Shown: positions 7,834-16,652, counted from the first letter of the stretch. The stretch: 64,000 nt of DNA from Amycolatopsis orientalis DSM 40040 = KCTC 9412 (GCF_000478275.1 NZ_ASJB01000089.1:1-64000); one strand, 5' to 3'. The notes: a model not told the origin generated them from the sequence alone. Program-made: numbers and translations.

Positions 7834-8634
7834 TTACTTGGGGACGGCGGGCGGCGAGACCTCGTAGTTGCCGGTGTCACCCTTCACGGTGATCGGCACC
7901 TCCTGCGGCTTGCCGTCGATCGTGGCGGTGCAGGTGAACTTCACGCCGTCCTTGACCTCCTTGCCCGCGGGGCAGGAGACGGCGCTGACGTTCGGGATCT
8001 GGTAGGTCTCGGTGAGCAGCTTCTGCACGTCGGTCTGCATCTGCGTGTTGTTGAAGACCTGCGTGTTGAACCAGCCGGGCGTCACGAAACCGAGGACACC
8101 GACCGCGGCGATGATCACCACGAGCGCGCCGATCCCGATGAACAGGCCCTTCTTGGACTTCGGCTTGTCCTGTGCCTCGCCCTGCGTGCCCTGGAACTGG
8201 CCCTGCCCGTAGTCGTACTGGCCCGGCTGCTGCCCGCCGTACTGCGGCTGCTGCTGCGGGCCGCTCTGCGGGTAACCCGGCTGCTGCTGGGGACCGCTCT
8301 GGGGGTAGCCGGGCTGCTGGCCGTACTGGGGCTGTTGACCCCACTGCGGCTGCTGTTGCTGCGTCTGGGAAGGGTCGTAGCCGGGCTGCTGCTGAGGTCC
8401 GCTCTGCGGATACCCCGGCTGCTGCTGCGCCGGGTCGTAGGGTGCGGGCTGCTGGCCCCACTGGGGCTGTTGCTGCTGCGTCTGCGACGGGTCGTACTGC
8501 GGCTGCTGCCCCCACTGCGGTTGCTGCTGCGGGCCGCTCGGCGGTTGAGCGCCGCCCGGCTGTTGCCCGTAGCCCGGCTGCTGCCCCCACTGGGGCTGCT
8601 GCTGGGGGTCGTTGCCGCCATACGGCGTGCTCAT
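7834..8634 (-). CDS. DUF4333 membrane protein with Gln/Pro/Gly-rich N-terminus
   Basis: A 266-residue protein. The first 140 or so residues are repeats of the PQSGPQQQPGY and QQQPQWGQQP kind. One membrane helix follows (GLFIGIGALVVIIAAVGVLG), then an external DUF4333 domain (TETYQIPNVSAVSCPAG and a second Cys in FTCTAT). The disordered tail probably faces the cytoplasm. It corresponds by position and architecture to Rv2091c, next to helY. The start is MSTPYGGN, with GGAGG just upstream; longer frames have no support. Function unknown. Confidence 0.8.
   Translation of the reverse strand: MSTPYGGNDPQQQPQWGQQPGYGQQPGGAQPPSGPQQQPQWGQQPQYDPSQTQQQQPQWGQQPAPYDPAQQQPGYPQSGPQQQPGYDPSQTQQQQPQWGQQPQYGQQPGYPQSGPQQQPGYPQSGPQQQPQYGGQQPGQYDYGQGQFQGTQGEAQDKPKSKKGLFIGIGALVVIIAAVGVLGFVTPGWFNTQVFNNTQMQTDVQKLLTETYQIPNVSAVSCPAGKEVKDGVKFTCTATIDGKPQEVPITVKGDTGNYEVSPPAVPK
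8208..8620. repeat. Low-complexity coding repeats
   Basis: Imperfect tandem DNA repeats encode the Gln/Pro/Tyr-rich units of the DUF4333 membrane protein. They give long artefactual open frames on the other strand. Confidence 0.7.
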
Positions 8635-8735
8635 CGTTCGCCTCCGCCTGTTCACCATCGTCAGCGGCCGTATCACCGGGCCGTCGTGGCGATCCAACCA
8701 CAGGTCGGCGCCCCTGCCCACTGTCCCACGCCCAG

Positions 8736-8781
8736 CTCGTGAGTGGTAATGACGGTTCTAACCGTCATTACCACTCACGAG
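8736..8781. repeat. Family A palindrome, copy 1
   Basis: A perfect 22-base inverted repeat with a two-base CT loop. The arms start CTCGTGAGTGGTAA and end TGACGGTT. It begins six bases after the helY stop, so it could terminate helY transcription, but it lacks a U-tract. Other copies lie at 27297, 43108 and 50227. Confidence 0.85.
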
Positions 8782-8786
8782 GCCGG

Positions 8787-11600
8787 TCAGGCGCCGCCCG
8801 CAGCGACCACGCCGCGCCGCAGGGCCTTCACCGCGTCCGAGGCGGCCGCGCCGACCGGGTCGGCCCTGCCCAGGACGTCGCGGATCTGGTCCAGCAGGTC
8901 GATGACCTGCCGCGACCAGCGCACGAAGTCGCCGGCGGACAGCTCCTGCCCGTTCGCCTCGGCGGCGGTGAGGACCTTCTCCAGTGATTCGCCGCGCGCC
9001 CAGCGGTAGATGGGCCAGGCGAAACCCGCGTCCGGCTCGCGGGTGCGGTCGAGCTTGTGCCGTCGCTCGTCGTCGGTGAGTTCCATCCACAGCCGCGTGG
9101 TCGCCTGCCAGGCGTCGAGCACCTTGCCCGCGGGCAGCCGCGGCTCCCCCGCGATGTCGCGGCGCGCCTCGAAGACCAGCGTCGAGACGACGGCCGCGAG
9201 TTCGGCGGGCGCCAGGCCCTTCCAGACGTCGTGCCGGATGCACTCGGCGGCCAGCAGGTCGGACTCGCTGTAGAGCCGGGTGAGCCGCTTGCCGTGTTCG
9301 GTGACGCGGTCCTCGCCGTCGCCCTTGGATTCGGGGCCGAGGTAGCCGCGCTCGCCGAGCAGCCGCAGGATGCGGTCGAAGGCGCGGGCGAGCGAGTGGG
9401 TGGTCGCGGCGACCTTGCGTTCCAGCTGCTCGGTCTCCGCCGTGAGCCGCTGGTACCGCTCGACCCAGCGCAGGTTCGCCTCACGCTCGGCCAGACCGTG
9501 GCACGGATGCGACCGCAGCGCGCGCCGCAGGGCGGCCAGCTCACCGTCCTCATTGGCCCCGGCCCGGCGCTTCTGCCTGCCGGGCAAGGAGATTCCCGCG
9601 TTGCGCAGACTCGACGCGATGTCACGGCGGGTCTTGGGTGAACGCAGCTCGATGTGCTTCGGCAGCTTGATGTTCCCCAGCGCCTCCACCGGCGACGGGA
9701 AGTCCGACACCGAGAGCGGACCGGACCAGCGGTCCTCGGTGACCACGACCGGACGCGGTTCCCGGATCGGGTCGAGCCCAGGGTCGACGACGACCGCGAG
9801 CCCCGCGCGCCTGCCCGCGGGCACGGCGATGACGTCGCCCTTGCGGAGTTTCTCCAGCGATTCGGCCGTACCCGCCCGGCGCGCGGAGGTGTTCTGCCGC
9901 GAGAGCGCCTTTTCCCTCGCCGAGATCTTCGCGCGCAGCTCGACGTACTCGAGCATCTCGTCGAAGTCGCCGGTGATGGCGGCGGTGTAGCCCCGCAGGG
10001 CCTCCTTGTTCCGCTCGATCCGCCGCGCGGTGCCGACCACCGACCGGTCGGCCTGGAACTGCGCGAACGACTGCTCCAGCAGGTCACGGGCCGCTTCGGC
10101 ACCGACCTGCGCGACCAGGTTCACCGCCATGTTGTAGCCGGGCCGGAAGGACGACCGCAGCGGATACGTCCGGGTCGAGGCGAGGCCGCCGACCTGCTTC
10201 GGGTCGATCCCCGGCTGCCAGGCGACGACGGCATGGCCTTCGACGTCGATCCCGCGCCGCCCGGCCCGCCCGGTGAGCTGCGTGTACTCCCCCGGCGTCA
10301 GGTCGACGTGCGCCTCGCCGTTGTACTTCACCAGCCGTTCGAGGACGACGGTGCGCGCGGGCATGTTGATGCCGAGCGCGAGCGTCTCGGTGGCGAAGAC
10401 GACCTTCACCAGCCCCTGGACGAACAGTTCCTCGACGGTCTCCTTGAACGCCGGGAGCAGCCCGGCGTGGTGACCGGCGATACCGCGCTCGAGCGCCTCC
10501 CGCCATTCCCAGAAGCCGAGGACGCCGAGGTCGCCTTCGGGCAGGTCCTTGGTGCGCTCGGCGACGATACGACGGACCTTCTCGACCTCGTCGGGGCCGT
10601 TCAGCCGCAGGCCGGACCGGACACACTGGCCGACGGCGGCGTCGCAGCCCGCGCGGGAGAAGATGAAGACGATGGCGGGCAGCAGCCCGGCGTTGTCCAG
10701 GCGCTCGACCGTCTCGGTGCGGGACGGCGGCCGGTACCGCGGCATCCGCGACGGCGCCCCTCGCCGTCCCCTCGGGCCGCGCAACCCGGCCGGCGCGAAC
10801 CGTCCGCCGATCTCCTCGGTGCGGCGCAGCAGGCTCGGGTTGATCCGCAGCTCGGCGCCCGGCGCGTGTTCCTCCTGGCCGGCGAACAGGTCCATCAGCC
10901 GGTTGCCGACCAGCATGTGCTGCCACAGCGGCACGGGGCGGTGCTCGTCGACCACGACGGTGGTGTCGCCGCGGACCTCGACCAGCCATTCGCCGAACTC
11001 CTCGGCGTTGCTCACCGTGGCCGACAGGCCGACGACCCGGACGTGCTCGGGCAGATGGAGGATGACCTCCTCCCAGACCGCGCCGCGGAACCGGTCGGCG
11101 AGGTAGTGCACCTCGTCCATCACCACGTAGGCGAGTTCGCCGATGGTCGACGACCCGGCGTAGAGCATGTTGCGCAGGACCTCGGTGGTCATGACCACGA
11201 CCTGGGCGTTGCCGTTGATCGAGGTGTCACCGGTGAGCAGGCCGACGGCGTCGGCGCCGTAACGGCCGACCAGGTCGGCGTACTTCTGGTTCGACAGCGC
11301 CTTGATCGGCGTCGTGTAGAAGCATTTGCGCCCTTCGGCGAGGGCGAGATGCACCGCGAACTCGCCGACCACCGTCTTCCCGGCGCCGGTGGGCGCGCAG
11401 ACGAGCACGCCGTGGCCTGCTTCGAGCGCCTCGCACCCGCGGATCTGGAAGTCGTCGAACTCGAACGCCGATTCCGCGGCGAACCGGGTCAGCTGGGGAT
11501 ACCGAGCGCGGCGCTGGGAGGCTGCGTACGCCTCGGCCGGGGTCTGAGAAGGGCTGTTGACCACTTCGTCAGGGTTCCATACCCCACCGACAGTTCGCAC
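8787..11600 (-). CDS. helY: Ski2-like DEAD/DEAH-box RNA helicase HelY
   Basis: A 937-residue superfamily 2 helicase. Motif I is APTGAGKT (69-76), motif II DEVH (162-165), motif III SAT (193-195) and motif VI QLTGRAGRRG (441-450). The C-terminal half has the helical DSHCT-type region of Ski2/Mtr4 relatives. It probably unwinds structured RNA for turnover. The annotated GTG has no good ribosome-binding site; the GTG at 11561 (V14, before VNSPSQ) is an alternative. It is the first gene of the helY-lipid kinase-tatC-tatA-pafC-pafB run on this strand and matches Rv2092c. Confidence 0.92.
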   Translation of the reverse strand: MRTVGGVWNPDEVVNSPSQTPAEAYAASQRRARYPQLTRFAAESAFEFDDFQIRGCEALEAGHGVLVCAPTGAGKTVVGEFAVHLALAEGRKCFYTTPIKALSNQKYADLVGRYGADAVGLLTGDTSINGNAQVVVMTTEVLRNMLYAGSSTIGELAYVVMDEVHYLADRFRGAVWEEVILHLPEHVRVVGLSATVSNAEEFGEWLVEVRGDTTVVVDEHRPVPLWQHMLVGNRLMDLFAGQEEHAPGAELRINPSLLRRTEEIGGRFAPAGLRGPRGRRGAPSRMPRYRPPSRTETVERLDNAGLLPAIVFIFSRAGCDAAVGQCVRSGLRLNGPDEVEKVRRIVAERTKDLPEGDLGVLGFWEWREALERGIAGHHAGLLPAFKETVEELFVQGLVKVVFATETLALGINMPARTVVLERLVKYNGEAHVDLTPGEYTQLTGRAGRRGIDVEGHAVVAWQPGIDPKQVGGLASTRTYPLRSSFRPGYNMAVNLVAQVGAEAARDLLEQSFAQFQADRSVVGTARRIERNKEALRGYTAAITGDFDEMLEYVELRAKISAREKALSRQNTSARRAGTAESLEKLRKGDVIAVPAGRRAGLAVVVDPGLDPIREPRPVVVTEDRWSGPLSVSDFPSPVEALGNIKLPKHIELRSPKTRRDIASSLRNAGISLPGRQKRRAGANEDGELAALRRALRSHPCHGLAEREANLRWVERYQRLTAETEQLERKVAATTHSLARAFDRILRLLGERGYLGPESKGDGEDRVTEHGKRLTRLYSESDLLAAECIRHDVWKGLAPAELAAVVSTLVFEARRDIAGEPRLPAGKVLDAWQATTRLWMELTDDERRHKLDRTREPDAGFAWPIYRWARGESLEKVLTAAEANGQELSAGDFVRWSRQVIDLLDQIRDVLGRADPVGAAASDAVKALRRGVVAAGGA

Positions 11601-11660
11601 TCGGTGTGACGATCCCGGGAACGGCGGCCGGGTCTACACCGCGACGGCGCTACGCCGGGC

Positions 11661-12536
11661 TCAGCCGAGGACGGTGAGCGCGCCCGGGACGCAGGTGATG
11701 TCGATCGGCAGCCCGCCCAGCGGCTCGCCGTCGGCGAAGACGGGAAGCTCGCTGCCCGCGAGGTGGATCTCGCTGGCCTTCAGGGTCCGGACCGCCGGAT
11801 GCGCGAGGTGCTCGCCGGTGCGGACGCCGGGCAGCATGCGGAGCAGGTCGCGTCTGGTGGCCTTCCCGACGACCGTGACGTCGAAGAGGCCGTCTTCGGG
11901 GTCCGCTCCCGGGCAGATCGGCATGCCGCCGCCGTAGAACGGGGTGTTGCCGACGGCGATCATGGTGGCGTCGACTTCGATCGTCTCGACGTCGGTGCGG
12001 AGCACGACCGGCCAGGTGCGGAACGCCGTCAGTTCGGCCAGGATCGCCAGGTCGTAGCGGCGCGGGCCGCGAGGCCAGGTCAGCCGGTTGGCCCGTGCGG
12101 TGACGAGCGCGTCGAACCCGGAGCACAGGACGGTGGCGAACCATTCGCCACCGGCGCGGCCGAGGTCGATCCGGCGCCGCTTCCCCGCGGCGATCTGCCG
12201 GGCAGCCAGGTCCGCCGCGGCGTGCGGGCGTTCCGGGACGCCGAGTGCCCTGGCGAAGTCGTTGCCGGTGCCCGCGGGGACGAGTCCGAGCGCGACGCCG
12301 GTTTCGGCGCAGAACTGGACGCCCTCGTGGGCCGCTCCGTCCCCGCCGAGGACGACGAGCACGTCCAGTCCGGCCGCGCGGGAATCGGTCATCAGCGCGC
12401 GGGATTCCTCGACCGTGCCGGCGACGAGGACGTCGAGCCGGTCGACGACGGGCCGCAGCCGTGCCGCGACCGACTCCATCAGCCGTCCCGCCGTTCCGTT
12501 CCCGGAGGCGGGGTGGACGGCCAGTGCCGCGTGCAT
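11661..12536 (-). CDS. Diacylglycerol kinase-like lipid kinase (YegS/DagK family)
   Basis: A 291-residue protein with the DAGK catalytic signature GGDG (64-67), followed by GLVPAGTGNDFARALG, which binds the nucleotide, and a C-terminal beta domain. It should phosphorylate a lipid such as diacylglycerol or a phosphatidylinositol precursor at the membrane. It lies eight bases after tatC and before helY on the same strand, where M. tuberculosis, as I recall, has no such gene. A second DAGK domain occurs in the fusion at 23758-25236. Confidence 0.87.
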   Translation of the reverse strand: MHAALAVHPASGNGTAGRLMESVAARLRPVVDRLDVLVAGTVEESRALMTDSRAAGLDVLVVLGGDGAAHEGVQFCAETGVALGLVPAGTGNDFARALGVPERPHAAADLAARQIAAGKRRRIDLGRAGGEWFATVLCSGFDALVTARANRLTWPRGPRRYDLAILAELTAFRTWPVVLRTDVETIEVDATMIAVGNTPFYGGGMPICPGADPEDGLFDVTVVGKATRRDLLRMLPGVRTGEHLAHPAVRTLKASEIHLAGSELPVFADGEPLGGLPIDITCVPGALTVLG

Positions 12537-12543
12537 CGCGGGA

Positions 12544-13515
12544 TCAGGTGACGTCGTCGGTGCTGGTCCGCTTGCCGTTCGTGGCCGCGGAAGGCTCCTC
12601 GTCGATCGTGCTCGGCGTGTAGTCGAACGGCGCGGCCTCGTCGTCGGCGAGCTGATCCCAGCCCTCGGTGCCGCGTTCCTTGTCGAGCTTGCGGTCGTGG
12701 AAGCGCGCGATCTGGATCGACAGTTCCAGCAGCACGATCAGCGCGGCCGCCAGGGCGAGCATCGAGAACGGGTCCGAACCAGGCGTCGCGAAGGCGGCGA
12801 AGACGAATACGACCATGATCAGGCCGCGGCGCCACTTCTTCAGCGTCTGGTACTTGAGGACGCCGACGCGGTTCAGCATCACCACGAACAGCGGGAGTTC
12901 GAAACTGACGCCGAAGATCAGCAGCAGCGACAGGATGAACGAGATGTACTTGTCGCCGGTGAGGGCGGTGATGAACTGGTCGCCACCGAAGTTCATCAGC
13001 AGTTCGAGCGCGTGCGGGATGAGCAGGTACGCCAGCACCGCGCCCGCGGCGAAGAGGATCGACGCGAAGAAGACGAAGGTGAGCGCGTACTTGCGCTCCT
13101 TCGAGTAGAGGCCGGGCGCGATGAACGCCCAGATCTGGTAGAGCCACAGCGGGGCCAGCAGCACCGCGCCCGCGGCGAGGCCGACCTTCAGCTGGATCAT
13201 GAAGGCTTCGAACGGGACCGTCTGGAGCAGCTGGCAGGGTCCGTCGATTCGTCCGCCGAGCCTGCGCTGGTACGGGATGCCGCAGTACGGGCCGGTCATG
13301 ATCTCGCCGAGCGACGGGATCGGGCCCACCTTGGTCTGGAACCAGATGAAACCGATGATCCCGCCCGCGACGATGGCGAGCAGCGCGAAGCCCAGACGGC
13401 GCCGGAACTCGTAGATGTGCTCGATGAGCGTCATCGTGCCGTCGGGGTTGCTCCGACGGCTGCGCTTGCGCCGCTTGGTGCCGCGGCGCTCCTCACCGGA
13501 GGCGGAATCCGCCAC
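12544..13515 (-). CDS. tatC: Twin-arginine translocase subunit TatC
   Basis: A 323-residue membrane protein with six predicted helices. The family N-terminus (MTLIEHIYEFRRRLGF, about residues 28-43) carries the conserved Glu that docks twin-arginine signal peptides; the charged C-terminal tail is typical of actinobacteria. It forms the receptor of the Tat pore for folded proteins. It begins at a GTG 96 bases downstream of tatA and is probably co-transcribed with it. Order and strand match Rv2093c. Confidence 0.95.
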   Translation of the reverse strand: MADSASGEERRGTKRRKRSRRSNPDGTMTLIEHIYEFRRRLGFALLAIVAGGIIGFIWFQTKVGPIPSLGEIMTGPYCGIPYQRRLGGRIDGPCQLLQTVPFEAFMIQLKVGLAAGAVLLAPLWLYQIWAFIAPGLYSKERKYALTFVFFASILFAAGAVLAYLLIPHALELLMNFGGDQFITALTGDKYISFILSLLLIFGVSFELPLFVVMLNRVGVLKYQTLKKWRRGLIMVVFVFAAFATPGSDPFSMLALAAALIVLLELSIQIARFHDRKLDKERGTEGWDQLADDEAAPFDYTPSTIDEEPSAATNGKRTSTDDVT

Positions 13516-13611
13516 TGGACAGTCCGTTCTCGTCAGGGTCCACCATGAGCGCGCCGGGACTTCGGCGCGCTCATCCGCGAACAGGCTCCGCTGGGCTTGC
13601 TAAAAGACCGC

Positions 13612-13953
13612 TCAGCTGGCGTTCTTCTGCGCCTGCTCGGCCGGAGCGGGCGTGACGGGCGCGGCGGCCTGCTGCTTCTTGAGCTCGTCGAGCTGACGCT
13701 GGAGGTCGGCGACCTGCTTGTCCTGCGCGGTCGCGGCAGGCGCGGGCGTGGTGGCCTGCGGCAGCTGCTTGGTCTCGACCTCTTCGGTCTCGGCGGCCTT
13801 GTCCTTGTCTCCGGCCATGTCCTTGGTCTCGGCCTTGAAGATCTTCATGGACTTGCCGATGGACCGCGCGGCGTCCGGAAGCCTCTTGGCGCCGAACAGC
13901 AGGACAACGACGAGCACCAGGATGATGATGTGCCACGGCTGCAGCGCGTTCAT
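13612..13953 (-). CDS. tatA: Twin-arginine translocase subunit TatA
   Basis: A 113-residue protein starting [10 protein letters not shown] with a good upstream GGAGG. It has one membrane helix (residues 7-20), the FGAKRLPD hinge (20-27), an amphipathic helix, then a Glu/Lys/Ala-rich tail. It polymerises to form the Tat pore. No tatB is present in the window; in actinobacteria tatB normally lies elsewhere. Confidence 0.94.
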   Translation of the reverse strand: MNALQPWHIIILVLVVVLLFGAKRLPDAARSIGKSMKIFKAETKDMAGDKDKAAETEEVETKQLPQATTPAPAATAQDKQVADLQRQLDELKKQQAAAPVTPAPAEQAQKNAS

Positions 13954-13990
13954 CGTGTGCGGCCTCCTTCTTGAGTCTCTGGGTGAGATG

Positions 13991-14200
13991 TTACCGGTCT
14001 TCGAGCCCACGTCGTTGCGCGATCGCCACGCGGAGCGCGGCCGATCGGGCGCGGAGCAGCCCTGTCCGTTTTCGGGTGTTCGTAGCCACCATGCTCATCG
14101 TATGGGTGAGCACGCGCAAGACTCCGCGTAACTTGATTAGCAAAACAAAGAGAGCGATCAGCCCGACGACTACGAGCGCGATGCTCGGCAGGTACGACAC
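13991..14200 (-). CDS. Small one-helix membrane protein of the pafBC-tat region
   Basis: A 69-residue protein with a GTG start ([13 protein letters not shown]), one membrane helix at residues 5-23, and an Arg-rich cytoplasmic tail with [19 protein letters not shown] do not recognise a family. A TANNNT box six bases before the GTG gives it a leaderless promoter of its own, inside the 3' end of the region following pafC. Its place between pafC and tatA, all on one strand, suggests a role linked to the Tat system or its expression, but that is inference. Confidence 0.65.
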   Translation of the reverse strand: MSYLPSIALVVVGLIALFVLLIKLRGVLRVLTHTMSMVATNTRKRTGLLRARSAALRVAIAQRRGLEDR

Positions 14201-14206
14201 GGCGTC

Positions 14207-14212
14207 ACCCTA
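14207..14212 (-). promoter_or_regulatory. -10 box of the small membrane protein gene (leaderless)
   Basis: TAGGGT, six bases upstream of the GTG at 14200. It supports a separate transcript for the small gene and the following tatA-tatC genes. Confidence 0.5.
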
Positions 14213-15187
14213 CTGCTCGTAGGTTGACGCAAGGTGACGTGCCCGCGCCAGCGCGTCGGCCGCCCGTCGACGAACCGCCTCCGCCAGCGCGGCGGGGCTC
14301 TCGACCTGCGCGTCTCCGCCCAATCCGAGGATCAGGCGGACCATCCAGGACTCGTCGGCGTAGCGCATCCGGATGCGGAGCCGTCCGCCGTCGAGTTCGT
14401 CGAGTTCCTCGCACGGGTAGTACTCGGCGACCCAGCGGGTGTCGGGGTCGAGCACCAGCACGGCTTCCTGCTGATCGGGACGCGGGCGGAAGACGCCGTC
14501 GGAGATGTCGGTCGGCCGGGCGTGCGCGGGCGGGACGGCGGGTTCGTCGAGCACGGTCAGCTCGTCGATGCGGTCGAGCCGGAATAAGCGGACGTCCTCC
14601 GCGCGGCGGCACCACGCTTCGAGATAGCCGACCGCCTGAACGATGAGCAGCCGCATGGGGTCGACGGTGCGTTCGGTGATCTCGTCCTTGGACGCGGTGT
14701 AGTACCGGATCCGCAGCGCGCGCCTCGCGGTGAGGGCGGCACGGACGGCTTCGCGGGTGCGGGCGGTCTTCTTGCCTTCGCGGACTCCCCCGCTGACCAC
14801 GATCCCCGACGGCTGGGCCTGGCCCGCGGCGGCTTCGATCTTCGCGATGGCGCGGCGGACGGCGTCGGCGTCGACGACGCCGGGTGTCTCGGCCAGTGCC
14901 CTCAGCGCGACCAGCATGGCCGTCGCCTCGCCACCGGTGAGCCGCAACGGGCGGTTCATCCCGGCGTCGTGGGTGACGACGATCGTGTCGCCTTCGAAGG
15001 AGAGGTCGATCAGGTCACCGGGGCCGTAGCCGGGCAGCCCGCACATCCAGAGGAGTTCGAGGTCCTTGCGCAGCTGTTTGGGCGAGACGTCGAAGTCGGC
15101 GGCGGCGTCGGTGATCTTGATTCCCGGCCGGGCGAGCAGGTACGGCACGAGCGCCAGCAGGCGCGGCATCCGTCCGGTGGCGCTCAT
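14210..15187 (-). CDS. pafC: WYL-domain transcriptional activator subunit PafC
   Basis: A 325-residue protein with an N-terminal winged helix (LLARPGIKITDAAADFDVSPKQLRKDL), a WYL domain in the middle (RALRIRYYTASKDE; residues about 155-235) and a C-terminal WCX extension. In mycobacteria PafB and PafC form a heterodimer that activates most of the RecA-independent DNA-damage response. Its start overlaps the pafB stop by four bases, so the subunits are coupled. Order matches Rv2095c. Confidence 0.93.
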   Translation of the reverse strand: MSATGRMPRLLALVPYLLARPGIKITDAAADFDVSPKQLRKDLELLWMCGLPGYGPGDLIDLSFEGDTIVVTHDAGMNRPLRLTGGEATAMLVALRALAETPGVVDADAVRRAIAKIEAAAGQAQPSGIVVSGGVREGKKTARTREAVRAALTARRALRIRYYTASKDEITERTVDPMRLLIVQAVGYLEAWCRRAEDVRLFRLDRIDELTVLDEPAVPPAHARPTDISDGVFRPRPDQQEAVLVLDPDTRWVAEYYPCEELDELDGGRLRIRMRYADESWMVRLILGLGGDAQVESPAALAEAVRRRAADALARARHLASTYEQ

Positions 15188-16164
15188 CGGGCACCACCGG
15201 CGTGGGCGATGGCCTCAAGGCGGCTGAAGACCGACTTCGCGAGGACTTCGGGTTCGAGGACCAGGACGTCCGGGCCGTGGGCGGTGAGCCAGTCGGCGGC
15301 GGATTCCGGGTAGTACAGGTCGATTTCCACGAGGTCGCCCGCTTCTCCTCCGGCATCACTGCGGCCGACGACCCGGCCGCGGCGGCGGACCCCGGCGGCC
15401 CGGCCGTCGGCGACCCAGACGCTGGCGGTGGTCGGCGCGGACGGGTCCTCACCGCTGCTGGAGGACACCATCTGCAGGAGGTTGACCCCTTCCGGGCGTT
15501 CGACGACGCCGGGCCTCCCGACGGGTTCGACCTTGCCGGTGACGCGGGAGAGCCGGAAGCAGCGGGAAGCGCCGCGATCCCTGTCATGCCCGACGACGTA
15601 CCAGCGGGCACGCCACGACACGACACCCCACGGTTCGAGGGTGCGGATCTTGCGTTCGGCCGAACCGCTGCGCCGGTACTCGAAGCGCACCGCTTGACCG
15701 GCCTGGACCGCGGCGAGCAGCGGTCCGAACGCCGGTTCGGCGCGGACGCGGGGTTCGACGACGGTCGGCGCGTGGTCGTCCACCTCGACCCCGGCGGCGC
15801 GGAGCTTCACCAGCGCGCCCTGTGCCTCACCGGTCAGTTCCGGGGAATCCCAGAGCCGGACGGCGAGACCGACGGCGGTCGCCTCGTCGGGCGCGAGGTC
15901 GATCTCGCCGAGTTCGTAGTCGCGGCGCGCGATGCGGTAGCCGTCGATCGCGTCGAAGGCGGAGTTGCGGCCGGTCTCCAGCGGGATGCCGAGTTCGCGC
16001 AGTTCCGTCTTGTCGCGCTCGAACATGCGGAAGTAGGCCTCGTCGCTGGCCGCGTCGGCGTACCCGGGCACGATCCCCCGGATCCGTTCGGCGGTGAGGT
16101 ACTGCCGGGTGGACAGGAGGGCCAGAACCAGGTTGACCAATCGTTCGGCGCGTGCGGTGGACAC
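15184..16164 (-). CDS. pafB: WYL-domain transcriptional activator subunit PafB
   Basis: A 326-residue partner of PafC with the same layout: winged helix (RLVNLVLALLSTRQYLTAERIRG), WYL domain (GQAVRFEYRRSGS) and WCX region. In M. tuberculosis pafA lies just upstream and the three genes form an operon; here about 6 kb of other genes lies between them. The GTG start lies only nine bases after the HxlR gene, but TAGGGT six bases upstream, formed in part by the HxlR stop codon, gives pafBC a likely leaderless promoter. Confidence 0.93.
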   Translation of the reverse strand: MSTARAERLVNLVLALLSTRQYLTAERIRGIVPGYADAASDEAYFRMFERDKTELRELGIPLETGRNSAFDAIDGYRIARRDYELGEIDLAPDEATAVGLAVRLWDSPELTGEAQGALVKLRAAGVEVDDHAPTVVEPRVRAEPAFGPLLAAVQAGQAVRFEYRRSGSAERKIRTLEPWGVVSWRARWYVVGHDRDRGASRCFRLSRVTGKVEPVGRPGVVERPEGVNLLQMVSSSSGEDPSAPTTASVWVADGRAAGVRRRGRVVGRSDAGGEAGDLVEIDLYYPESAADWLTAHGPDVLVLEPEVLAKSVFSRLEAIAHAGGAR

Positions 16165-16170
16165 CCGGTT

Positions 16171-16176
16171 ACCCTA
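16171..16176 (-). promoter_or_regulatory. -10 box of pafBC (leaderless)
   Basis: TAGGGT, six bases upstream of the pafB GTG. Its first three bases are the stop codon of the upstream HxlR gene. In the absence of pafA upstream this is the best candidate for the pafBC promoter. Confidence 0.5.
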
Positions 16177-16605
16177 GCCCGCGCCGTCCGACCCGATGGT
16201 GAGAGCCGCCGATCGCGCGTCGTAACGATCCCTGGCGGACTCGACCTCGTCGAACCGCGTCTCGGCCCAGTCCTTGATCCCGGCCAGCAGCTCACGAAGG
16301 CTGCGGCCGAGATCGGTCAGCTCGTAGTCGACGCGGACCGGCACACAGGCGGTGACGGTGCGGGTCAGCAGGCCGTCGCGTTCCAGGGTCCGCAGGGTCT
16401 GCGTGAGCATCTTCTGGCTGACGCCGGCGATCCGGCGGGAGAGGTCGCTGTAGCGCTGGGGCCCGTCGCCGAGGGCGACGAGGACCAGGCTGACCCATTT
16501 CCCCGAGACCTCGTCGAGCAGCTTCCGGGCCGGGCAGGCCGCGAGGTAGGCGTCGTAGGCCCGTTTCTCCTCGTTCCGGCGTTCCTGTGCCGTGCGCGTG
16601 ACCAC
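16174..16605 (-). CDS. HxlR-family winged-helix regulator
   Basis: A 143-residue regulator. The HxlR signature is clear: CPARKLLDEVSGKWVSLVLVAL, then RRIAGVSQKMLTQTLRTLERDGLLTR as the recognition and wing region. Cys at the start of the CPxxK segment is the usual redox- or aldehyde-sensing position. It is divergent from a quinone oxidoreductase gene and probably represses it in response to electrophiles. The chosen GTG start follows GGAGG by ten bases; upstream frame extension runs into the divergent gene. Confidence 0.83.
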   Translation of the reverse strand: MVTRTAQERRNEEKRAYDAYLAACPARKLLDEVSGKWVSLVLVALGDGPQRYSDLSRRIAGVSQKMLTQTLRTLERDGLLTRTVTACVPVRVDYELTDLGRSLRELLAGIKDWAETRFDEVESARDRYDARSAALTIGSDGAG

Positions 16606-16638
16606 GATCGCCGTACCTCCGCGTGGGTTGGGCACCTC

Positions 16639-16652
16639 GAAGTGCGTACTTC
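16639..16652. promoter_or_regulatory. Candidate HxlR operator
   Basis: GAAGT-GCGT-ACTTC, five-base arms with a four-base spacer, in the 103-base divergent region between the HxlR gene and the quinone oxidoreductase gene. HxlR proteins usually bind such short palindromes in their divergent promoters. Confidence 0.45.

Noticed and set aside
6319-8742. Very long plus-strand open frame across the DUF4333 and acetyltransferase genes
   Set aside because: It is the complement of two or three well-supported minus-strand genes. Its protein is Arg/Leu/Gly-rich and matches no family; high G+C keeps antisense frames open.
8736-8781. Family A palindrome as the end of an insertion sequence
   Set aside because: No transposase, target duplication or second end is near any of the copies, and all four lie at gene 3' ends.
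9654-11609. Long plus-strand open frame opposite helY
   Set aside because: The minus-strand helY has all helicase motifs in this stretch. The opposite frame has no motif or ribosome-binding site.
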